Source: DATKDP01 sp035546335 | GTDB taxonomy: Bacteria > Acidobacteriota > Thermoanaerobaculia > Gp7-AA8 | Direction of reading: 5' to 3' | Length of the DNA: 19,806 nt | Assembly: GCA_035546335.1 (NCBI GenBank) | Contig: DATKDP010000069.1 | Span: 1-19,806, forward strand | Shown: one piece after another, positions 13,305 through 19,806 of the stretch | Layout: the number at the start of each line of letters is the position of its first letter | Position numbering within the stretch: position 1 is the first letter of the stretch | Program-made: the position numbers and the translations under genes | The notes under the pieces: model-generated | What the model was told of the DNA's origin: nothing | Databases searched by the model: none | The model's input: only the letters and a program-made list of their open reading frames with translations

Positions 13305-15719
13305 TTACCAGTCGGGGGTCAACTGCCCCTCCGACTCCCGGAACGGGCACCAGACGAGCCCGAACAGGGTGATGCTGATGTCGCGTGAGGCTGCGCGGAT
13401 GGTGATCGGCTCGAGCTCTTCGCTCGCGGGATCGAACGACGATTCGAGCATCGTGATCTCGTCCTCGAGCCTTCCATCGAGATCGGCCATTTCCTGTTTG
13501 ATGGCGGCGACGTTCTCCTTCGCTCTTGCGACGTCGCTTCGCTCCTTGCCGATGCGCGTGGCCTTTCCCACCGCAGTTCCCAGCCGCGATGTGGACGACA
13601 CGGAGACGCGCTTGCGTCCGAGGAATGCGCCGGCGATCGCGGTCCCGAATGAGATCGCCGTGTCGATCGTGCGTTGGGTCGACTGTTCGGTCTCGCGTCC
13701 CATGGCATGCTCGGCACGCCGCAGACGGTTCTGAAGCGCTGCGAGCTTCGGTTCGAACTTGCGTCGGATCTTCGCGACTTCGAGGTCGCGTTTCTCACGC
13801 GCCGATTGGCCGAGTCGCGCGCGGAAGTCGCTCTCGCTTTCGCCTGCCCTGCTCGTCATGCCGAACGTTCTGCTGCGATAGAGCGTGATTGCACGCTCCT
13901 GCCGTATGAAGCGCTCGAAATCGCGACTCCACCCCTTGAAGCTCTTCGCGTCCTGCGCGGGTCGAGGCAGCTCGGCGTAGAGCCCACCGTGCAGCGGCTC
14001 GCCGTCGAGGTCCTTCGGAGCGATGTCCAGTTGTTCGGCGCCCGACCAATCGATCGGATCGGGTCCGTTTCGCACCTCTGCGAGAAACGTGAGACGCTGT
14101 GATTCGTCGATGCCGTAGCGGCTGTTCGCGTAGTGAGCGTCGACGATTCCGATCACGCCCGGACGATAGCGCAGGTTTCTTCCTGCACCCGAAGCGGGGA
14201 GATACCAGACATCGATTCCGGGCGGAAGCATGGGAGCCTCGCTATTCGCAGACTGAGATGATTCGCTCACCTGCGAGCGGGTCTCGGATTCGGCGACCTG
14301 CTGTGTCGCCGCCTTCTCCCCGGGGGCAAGCCTTCTAATTTCTTCTCGCGTCATCGGGCCCCGCAAATACGACATCGCCCATCGCGTTTCGAAAATGATC
14401 GGAGCAGTGTCATGCACGTTGTGCAGAAGAAACACCCTCTTGCGGAGAGCGGTGAGAGCGCGATCCATGCTCGATCGGTCGAAGCTGCTGCCCGCGGCGG
14501 CGCCTTCGAGTCCTTCGAGCAGACGCGCCTTGTCCTGTTCGGTCTGCAGCCTGCCGATCATCCACGTCCCGGCATTCGAGAGTCCCTTGTAGTCGAGATC
14601 GACCGGATTCTGTGTTGCGAGGACGACGCCGAGTCCGAAGGCGCGTGCCTGCTTGAGCAGGCTCAGAAGGGGCGGTTTCGACGGAGGATTCGCCACTGGA
14701 GGAAAGAAGCCGAAGACCTCGTCGATGTAGAGAATCGCCCGAAGACTCGTGGTGCCCGACTGCGTTCGCATCCACGAGAGCATGCCATTGAGGAGCATGG
14801 TCATGAAGAACATCCGCTCGGCGTCGTTGAGATGCGCAATGCTGATCACCGACGCGCGCGGCCTTCCCCCTTCAGCGTAGAGCAGTCTCTGAATGTCGAG
14901 CGGCTCGCCCTCGATCCATGCCCCGAATCCGGGCGAGGCCAGCAGGTTGTTGAGGCGCATTGCCAGATCGAAGCGATCCTTCGCAGGATAGAACGACTCG
15001 AGGTCGAGCACGCCGAGGCGCTGGAACGGCGGCTTCTGAATGGTACGAATCAGGCCGGCGAGATCGAGGCTCTCACCTGCCGTCCATCTGTTGTCCAGAA
15101 TGTTCGCGAGAAGGATGTGCTCACGGCTGGCGAGGGGATCGGACGCGATCCCGAGCAGTGCGAGCAATCCGGTCGCCGTCCCCTGCACGGCATCGCGCCA
15201 CAGGTCGGCGTCGCGGTGCATCTCCGGGGGCGGTGGCGCGAGCGTGCGCAGCACACTGAGCGGCTTGCCGGCCGTGCTTCCCGGCGTGAAGACGGAGAAG
15301 GAGACGGTATCACGCAGCTTGCGGATGCGGTCGCCGTCCTGATCCCACTCGGCGAGTCCCTTCTTCCAGAGCTGCGCCTGGTCCTTCGCGAATTCCTCCG
15401 GAGTCATCCCTCGCGTCGCGGCATCCTGCTCGTTGATCCAGGGACGAAAGTCCTCCGGCGCCAGCTCGGGGAACGTGAGCAGAAGATTCGGCAGATCACC
15501 CTTCGGGTCGACCGCGATCACCGGAATGTTGTCGATCAGCGCTTCCTCGAGAAGACAGATTCCCAGGCCGGTCTTGCCGCTCCCCGTCATTCCGATGATC
15601 ACGCCGTGGGTCGTGAGGTCCTTCGAATCGTAGAGGACGATCTCATCGCGGCGCGCGCCGCCGGCGAGGTCGTATTCTTTCCCGAGATAGAAGGCACCGA
15701 GTTTCTCGTAGTCGGTCAT
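13305..15719 (-). CDS. HerA-like (DUF87-type) P-loop ATPase with coiled-coil C-terminal region
   Basis: An 804-residue ATPase of the HerA/FtsK-like superfamily. Walker A GMTGSGKT is at 43-50, followed by VDPKGDLPNLL (70-80). Walker B AILYIDEVFGF is at 328-338 with D333/E334, then KQARAFGLG (356-364) and ATQNPVDLD (368-376) in the sensor region. The ATPase core ends near 455. A Ser/Gln-rich linker (about 470-496) leads to a domain that contains two charged helical, coiled-coil-prone stretches (about 625-680 and 728-765) around a short Gly/Ala-rich segment (691-700). The ATG at 15719 was chosen because AAGGAG precedes it by about 8 bases; the frame extends further only through 7-mer repeat DNA. 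The exact role is unknown: DNA translocation or a motor function is typical of the superfamily. No nuclease (NurA-like) partner is adjacent. Confidence 0.88.
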   Translation of the reverse strand: MTDYEKLGAFYLGKEYDLAGGARRDEIVLYDSKDLTTHGVIIGMTGSGKTGLGICLLEEALIDNIPVIAVDPKGDLPNLLLTFPELAPEDFRPWINEQDAATRGMTPEEFAKDQAQLWKKGLAEWDQDGDRIRKLRDTVSFSVFTPGSTAGKPLSVLRTLAPPPPEMHRDADLWRDAVQGTATGLLALLGIASDPLASREHILLANILDNRWTAGESLDLAGLIRTIQKPPFQRLGVLDLESFYPAKDRFDLAMRLNNLLASPGFGAWIEGEPLDIQRLLYAEGGRPRASVISIAHLNDAERMFFMTMLLNGMLSWMRTQSGTTSLRAILYIDEVFGFFPPVANPPSKPPLLSLLKQARAFGLGVVLATQNPVDLDYKGLSNAGTWMIGRLQTEQDKARLLEGLEGAAAGSSFDRSSMDRALTALRKRVFLLHNVHDTAPIIFETRWAMSYLRGPMTREEIRRLAPGEKAATQQVAESETRSQVSESSQSANSEAPMLPPGIDVWYLPASGAGRNLRYRPGVIGIVDAHYANSRYGIDESQRLTFLAEVRNGPDPIDWSGAEQLDIAPKDLDGEPLHGGLYAELPRPAQDAKSFKGWSRDFERFIRQERAITLYRSRTFGMTSRAGESESDFRARLGQSAREKRDLEVAKIRRKFEPKLAALQNRLRRAEHAMGRETEQSTQRTIDTAISFGTAIAGAFLGRKRVSVSSTSRLGTAVGKATRIGKERSDVARAKENVAAIKQEMADLDGRLEDEITMLESSFDPASEELEPITIRAASRDISITLFGLVWCPFRESEGQLTPDW

Positions 15720-15760
15720 CAGCCGTCTCCTTCGTGTGGGAGCAGTGGATTGTATCGCTA

Positions 15761-15951
15761 GAGGCTGGAGGCTAGAGGCTGGAGGCTGGAGGCTAGAGGC
15801 TGGGAGGGACGAGAGACGAGAGACGAGGGACGAGGGACGAGATGCAGGGGCGAGAGATGCGGGACGCAAGCTGCAATGGCCGGGCTCGGAATCCCAAGGG
15901 GACCGCTCGTCCCTCGTCCCTCCCAGCCTCCAGCCTCCAGCCTCCAGCCTC
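15761..15951. repeat. inverted pair of composite 7-bp tandem arrays
   Basis: The left arm has six 7-mers GAGGCT(G/A) at 15761-15802 followed by five 7-mers G(G/A)GACGA at 15806-15840. The right arm (about 15907-15951) has the reverse complement of the same composite: two GGGACGA units and four GAGGCTG units. An 18-nt stretch across the junction of the two unit types, GAGGCTGGGAGGGACGAG at 15796-15813, is matched exactly in inverse at 15913-15930. The spacer is about 65 bp. It lies in the 283-bp gap between the divergent ATPase and lipoprotein genes. Confidence 0.88.
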
Positions 15952-16002
15952 TCCCAAAGGGGCACGCTTCCTGCTCTTCTCCGATGCAAGGGGAATATGA
16001 CC

Positions 16003-16695
16003 ATGAACAGACTGATCAACAGATTCGGAGTCGCAGTCCTTGGCCTCCTGTTCGTCGCCGGCTGCGGCTCGACGGGCATCGGAGACATTCTGGGCGGAGG
16101 GTCGCCCACCACGTCGTCGGTCCGGGAATTGCGCGGGACGGTGGATCAGGTCGACACGAGCAGCCGGTCACTCCTGCTGAGCAATGTCGACCAGCTGTAC
16201 GCCAACGAGCTTCGCAACACGACCAGAAATGTCCGCGTCTATTTCGATGACCGGACGCCGGTCACCTACCAGGGAGCGACGTATCGGCCGCAGGATCTCG
16301 AGCGCGGCGATCAGATTTCCGTGCGCATCAATCAATCGGGCGATCGACTGATTGCAGACTCGATCACGGTTCTCCACAACGTCTCGTCCGGTACGACATC
16401 GTCGTCGAGCATGAGCTCGACCTTGCGCGGCACGGTTCGCTACGTCGATACGAGTCGCCGGACCATCGAGCTCGAACAGGCGAGCTGGATCACGAGATTC
16501 AACGCGGGAACGGGGTCGAGGAGCAGTGCGATCCTTCAATACGATACAAACACCTCGGTCGAGTATCAGGGCCGGTCCTATCCGCCTGGAAATCTCGAGC
16601 GGGGAGACCTGGTCGACGTCCAGGTGCAGGAGCTTGGGACGGGACTGCTGGCACAGCGGATCGTTCTCGTTCGCGACGCCCGCGCCGGATTCTGA
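16003..16695 (+). CDS. lipoprotein with two copies of a beta-barrel-like domain
   Basis: A 230-residue lipoprotein. The signal peptide is MNRLINRFGVAVLGLLFVAGC with lipobox VAGC and lipidated C21, so it should be membrane-anchored in the periplasm or outer membrane. After a short Gly/Ser-rich spacer the protein contains two copies of one domain, about 42-126 and 140-224. Each follows LRGTVxxVDTSxR, then a V/I-D-x-xTxVxYQGxxYxP, then LERGDxxxV and a closing strand. This resembles DUF5666-like OB-type repeats. A Ser-rich linker separates them. AAGGGG about 9 bases before the ATG at 16003 favours that start over the ATG at 15997. It converges on the RND permease gene. Function is unknown. Confidence 0.87.
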   Translation: MNRLINRFGVAVLGLLFVAGCGSTGIGDILGGGSPTTSSVRELRGTVDQVDTSSRSLLLSNVDQLYANELRNTTRNVRVYFDDRTPVTYQGATYRPQDLERGDQISVRINQSGDRLIADSITVLHNVSSGTTSSSSMSSTLRGTVRYVDTSRRTIELEQASWITRFNAGTGSRSSAILQYDTNTSVEYQGRSYPPGNLERGDLVDVQVQELGTGLLAQRIVLVRDARAGF

Positions 16696-16714
16696 GTTTC
16701 GCCCGCGATTCGCC

Positions 16715-16739
16715 ACGGGCGGGTTTTCAACCCGCCCGT
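16715..16739. terminator. strong hairpin between convergent genes
   Basis: ACGGGCGGGTT and AACCCGCCCGT form a perfect 11-bp stem with a TTC loop. It lies between the stop of the lipoprotein gene (16695) and the stop of the oppositely oriented RND gene (16861). There is no full T-tract, only CGAATTT on the right, but position and stability suit a bidirectional terminator. Confidence 0.6.
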
Positions 16740-16805
16740 CGAATTTGAAGAGTTCGTTCCGACGTGCACTTGTGGTTCGCTCGCCGAAGCGGACAACTTC
16801 GCCTT

Positions 16806-16830
16806 TTTCAGGTTTCAGGTTTCAGGTTTC
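16806..16830 (+). repeat. 7-bp tandem repeat (TTTCAGG)x3.5
   Basis: Three perfect TTTCAGG units plus TTTC. It lies between the hairpin and the RND gene stop. It has the same 7-bp period as the arrays near 15.8 kb but an unrelated unit. Confidence 0.85.
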
Positions 16831-16860
16831 GTCGCCGGGGTGCGCGGCGCCCGGCGCGGC

Positions 16861-19806
16861 TCACACCGGCGCCGGCTCGAGCTCCAGGCCTTTGTCCGAT
16901 TCAGGCTCCGCCTCGCGCCTACGAGCGACCAGGACATAGATCGATGGCACGATGAAGAGCGTGAACGAGGTCCCGATGATCATCCCGGTGACGAGCATGA
17001 TACCGATGCTGTTGCGGGCGCCCGCTCCCGGGCCGGTCGCGAAGACGAGGGGGAGATGGCCCATGACGGTCGCCGCGGTGGTCATCAGGATGGGGCGCAG
17101 TCGCGTGCCCGCGGCTTCGATGACCGCAGCCAGTTTGTCCTTCCCGCTCTCCTGCAGGTGGTTCGCGAACTCCGTGATCAGAATTCCATTTCGTGAGACG
17201 AGCCCGATGAGCGTGATCAATCCCACCTGGCTGTAGATGTTGATCGTCGTCAATCCGAGGAACGAGAAGAGGAGAGACCCGGAAAGAGCGAGAGGGACGG
17301 AGCCCGCGAGGATGATGAACGGATCGCGAAAGCTCTCGAACTGTGCCGCGAGCACGAGATAGATCAGGATCGCCGAGAGGAGGAAGGTCCCGAGGAATCT
17401 GCTCCCTTCGCTGCGCAGCTGTCGCGACTCGCCGGCGTAGTCGATGGTGAAGCCGCGCGGAAGGATCTTCCGCGCCTCCTCTTCGAGCAGGCTAAGCGCA
17501 TCATCGAGCGAAACGCCCGAAGGAATCACCCCCTGGATTCGGACCGCATTGAGCTGCTGGAATCGTTTCAGATCGCGTGGCTCGGTCGTGGTTTCGAGTG
17601 TGGCGAATGTCGAGAGGGGCACGAGTGTCCCATCCGGGCCGGTGACATGAATGTCGCGGAGCTGGTCGGGAGTGAGGCGTTCGCTGCGCTTGATCTGCGG
17701 AATCACTTTGTAGCTGCGCCCCTGAATGCTGAAGCGATTGACGTAGTTTCCGCTGAGGAGTGTCGAGAGATCGCGTCCGGCCTGCGCCATGTCGACTCCC
17801 TGAGAGCGCAGCTTGTCGCGGTCGAAGATCACCCGAGCCTGCGGCTGATCGAATTTCAGATCGGTGTCGGCGAACATGAACCGTCCGCTGGCGAACGCCT
17901 TTTGAACGAGCTCGTTCCCAAGCTCGACGAGCTGAGCCGGCTCGGCGGTCGACGCGATCACGAAGTCGACGGGGAATCCATCTCCTCCCGGCAGAGCTGG
18001 GGGAACGATCTGGATCGCGCGGATGCCGGCGATGTTTGCCGAGGCCATCGACGCTTCCATCTGGAGCTGAGCAGTGTCCTTCGTCCGTTCGTTCGAGGCT
18101 TTGGTGACCATGCCGCCGAAGCCGCCGGTGGGATAGATGATCTGGAATGTCGCTCTCGTCTCGGGGAACGATCTGTAGACCTCGTCGATCTCGGCTGCGA
18201 ACATGCTCGTCTGATCGAGCGTGGAGTTCGCTGAAGCCTGGATGATTCCGAAGACGATTCCCTGGTCTTCGGCCGGCGCGAGCTCCTTCTGCGAAAAGAG
18301 GTAGAAGGGGACGATGAGTGCGACGACGATGGCCCAGAGCGTCAGGACCACCGGCCGATAGTTCAGCGTTCCAGACAGGATGCGCGTGTAGTGTCCGCGC
18401 AGGATGTCGAAGTGCCGATGGATCATCCCGGCGAACCCATGCTCGGTGTCGCGTGCGCGCAGCAGTTTGGAGCCCATCATCGGTGAGAGCGTCAGAGCGA
18501 CGATTCCCGAGACGATCACCGCTCCGGCGAGCGTGAATGCGAACTCGCGGAAGAGCGAGCCGGTCAGCCCTCCCTGGATTGCGATGGGCGTGTAGACCGT
18601 CGCGAGGGTGATGGTCATGGCGATGATCGGCCCGATCAGCTCGCGGGCGGCATGGATCGCCGCCTGAAACGGCGGCTTGCCCATGTGCAGGTGCCGCTCG
18701 ATGTTCTCCACCATCACGATCGCATCGTCGACCACGAGCCCTACCGCCAGCACGATCGCGAGCAGGGTCAGCAGATTGATGGTGAAACCGAAGACGTTCA
18801 TCAACAGAAATGCCCCGATGAGGGAGATCGGGATCGCCACGACGGGGATGATCACCGCCCGCCACGATCCGAGGAAGAGGAAGATGACGAGGATGACGAT
18901 GAGGAGCGTCTCGGTGAGCGTCTTGAGAACCTCGCCGATTGCGTGCTCGATATAGAGCGTCGAATCGTACGGAATTCCTCCCTTCATCCCCGCCGGCAGC
19001 TGCGCCTCGATGTCGGGCATGGCGTCGCGGACTCTCTGCATCACGTCGAGCGTATTCGCGGTCGGGAGAACCCAGATGCCCATGAAGACGGCGGTCTCGC
19101 CGTTGAAGCTCACCTGCTCGTCGTAGGTCTCGGCGCCGAGGACGACGTCGGCGATCTCTCCGAGCCGTACGACCCGTCCCCCTTCTTCCTTGACGACGAG
19201 CTGCCGGAACTCCTCGGTTGTCTTCAGATCGGTATTGGCGACGAGGTTGACCGAGGTCATGGTCCCCTTGGTGCGACCGAGCGCCGAGAGATAATTGTTT
19301 TCGGAAAGAGCATCGCGCACGTCGGACGGCGAGATTCCGAGAGACGCCATGCGCTCCGGCTTGAGCCAGATGCGCATGGCGAAGGTGCGATCGCCGAAGA
19401 TCTCGGCGCGCTGAACGCCGCTGATCGAGGTCAGCTTCGGCTGGACGACGCGCGTGAGGTAGTCGGTGATCTGATTCTGGTCGAGATCGGGGGAAGAGAA
19501 GCCGAGATAGGCCGAGGCGAACCGGCTGTCTGAGGTCTGAAGCTCGATGATCGGAGCCTCCGCCTCCGGAGGCAGATCGTTGCGCACCTGAGCGACTTTC
19601 GCCTGAATCTGTGTGAGCGCGGCGTTCGTGTCGTAGTTGAGCTTCATGTGGACGGTGATCCTGCTCACGCCCTGAGAGCTCGACGACTCGATGAAGTCGA
19701 TGCCGTCCGCGCTGGCGATCACCCGCTCGAGCGGGGTGGTGATGAAGCCCCGCACCAGGTCGGCATTGGCACCGACGTAGGCGGTCGAGACCTGCACGTT
19801 CGCCAT
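16861..19806 (-). CDS. RND efflux permease, HAE1/AcrB family, N-terminus beyond the window edge
   Basis: 981 residues are in the window; the family is usually about 1030-1050, so roughly 50 N-terminal residues, including the first membrane helix, lie outside. The visible part begins in the first periplasmic porter region (VSTAYVGANADLV). Membrane helices 2-6 lie around 297-445, with the proton-relay aspartates D360/D361 in VGLVVDDAIVMVENIE. Helix 7 is near 486-505 and helices 8-12 lie between about 804 and 955. In helix 10 the position usually held by the relay lysine (AcrB K940) is R872 in LVSRNGILITEFAN. The protein should work with a periplasmic adaptor and outer-membrane channel, probably encoded beyond the right edge, upstream of this gene. 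Substrates cannot be inferred. Confidence 0.95.
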   Translation of the reverse strand: MANVQVSTAYVGANADLVRGFITTPLERVIASADGIDFIESSSSQGVSRITVHMKLNYDTNAALTQIQAKVAQVRNDLPPEAEAPIIELQTSDSRFASAYLGFSSPDLDQNQITDYLTRVVQPKLTSISGVQRAEIFGDRTFAMRIWLKPERMASLGISPSDVRDALSENNYLSALGRTKGTMTSVNLVANTDLKTTEEFRQLVVKEEGGRVVRLGEIADVVLGAETYDEQVSFNGETAVFMGIWVLPTANTLDVMQRVRDAMPDIEAQLPAGMKGGIPYDSTLYIEHAIGEVLKTLTETLLIVILVIFLFLGSWRAVIIPVVAIPISLIGAFLLMNVFGFTINLLTLLAIVLAVGLVVDDAIVMVENIERHLHMGKPPFQAAIHAARELIGPIIAMTITLATVYTPIAIQGGLTGSLFREFAFTLAGAVIVSGIVALTLSPMMGSKLLRARDTEHGFAGMIHRHFDILRGHYTRILSGTLNYRPVVLTLWAIVVALIVPFYLFSQKELAPAEDQGIVFGIIQASANSTLDQTSMFAAEIDEVYRSFPETRATFQIIYPTGGFGGMVTKASNERTKDTAQLQMEASMASANIAGIRAIQIVPPALPGGDGFPVDFVIASTAEPAQLVELGNELVQKAFASGRFMFADTDLKFDQPQARVIFDRDKLRSQGVDMAQAGRDLSTLLSGNYVNRFSIQGRSYKVIPQIKRSERLTPDQLRDIHVTGPDGTLVPLSTFATLETTTEPRDLKRFQQLNAVRIQGVIPSGVSLDDALSLLEEEARKILPRGFTIDYAGESRQLRSEGSRFLGTFLLSAILIYLVLAAQFESFRDPFIILAGSVPLALSGSLLFSFLGLTTINIYSQVGLITLIGLVSRNGILITEFANHLQESGKDKLAAVIEAAGTRLRPILMTTAATVMGHLPLVFATGPGAGARNSIGIMLVTGMIIGTSFTLFIVPSIYVLVARRREAEPESDKGLELEPAPV

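Noticed and set aside
14412..15761. 449-codon plus-strand frame opposite the HerA-like ATPase
   Set aside because: Shadow frame; Walker motifs and domain order are on the minus strand.
15761..15951. CRISPR array
   Set aside because: Units are 7 bp without spacers and no cas gene is present; these are simple tandem repeats.
15720..16112. 131-residue N-terminal extension of the HerA-like protein, and 89-residue extension of the lipoprotein in the other direction
   Set aside because: Both translate the 7-mer arrays and nearby DNA; the ATPase has AAGGAG before 15719 and the lipoprotein has a signal peptide starting at 16003.
17501..18865. 454-codon minus-strand frame and several plus-strand frames over the RND gene
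   Set aside because: Arg/His/Asp-rich translations typical of shifted frames; the RND frame is unambiguous.

Overview
The window is GC-rich bacterial chromosome (clearly above 60% GC by eye), with tightly coding housekeeping-type genes separated by repeat-filled intergenic stretches. The gene styles suggest an environmental Gram-negative bacterium, possibly Acidobacteriota or a relative: a GAF-SpoIIE phosphatase, a large soluble hybrid histidine kinase, a two-domain VOC protein, a HEAT-repeat remnant, a HerA-like ATPase and an HAE1-type RND pump. That assignment is an inference from protein style only. No tRNA, rRNA, CRISPR array, phage gene or transposase was recognised.

Layout. 1-1194 (+) is a GAF-SpoIIE/PP2C phosphatase, probably cut at its 5' end. 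Converging on it is 1306-4608 (-), the most striking gene here: one 1100-residue frame joining a full-length 6-phosphofructokinase domain to PAS, GAF, histidine kinase and receiver domains. Upstream of it in the same orientation is prfC (release factor 3, 4985-6595), separated by 376 bp that carry a perfect 18-bp palindrome and a modular palindromic repeat (family R1).

6596-10005 is an accessory, repeat-rich stretch. It holds several copies of a second hairpin repeat (family R2), a small coiled-coil protein of unknown function, a two-domain VOC protein, a stub of an AraC-type regulator, a 21-codon ORF coupled to a short-chain dehydrogenase, and the last 52 codons of a HEAT-repeat gene whose upstream part is replaced by an R1 copy.

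10006-13233 is rich in toxin-antitoxin genes: an AbrB/PIN pair (vapBC), a MazF-type toxin with no recognisable antitoxin, and a ribbon-helix-helix/PIN pair. A secreted protein of unknown function, possibly coupled to a small His-rich ORF, lies among them.

13305-19806 returns to larger genes: a HerA/DUF87-type ATPase, a lipoprotein made of two copies of one domain, and most of an RND efflux permease running off the right edge. Between the ATPase and the lipoprotein lies an inverted pair of composite 7-bp tandem arrays.

The best candidate for something undescribed is the phosphofructokinase-hybrid kinase fusion. It would place a glycolytic enzyme fold as the cytosolic input module of a phosphorelay and suggests direct sensing of fructose-6-phosphate, nucleotide or glycolytic state. 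The sequence shows the domain architecture; the function is inference.
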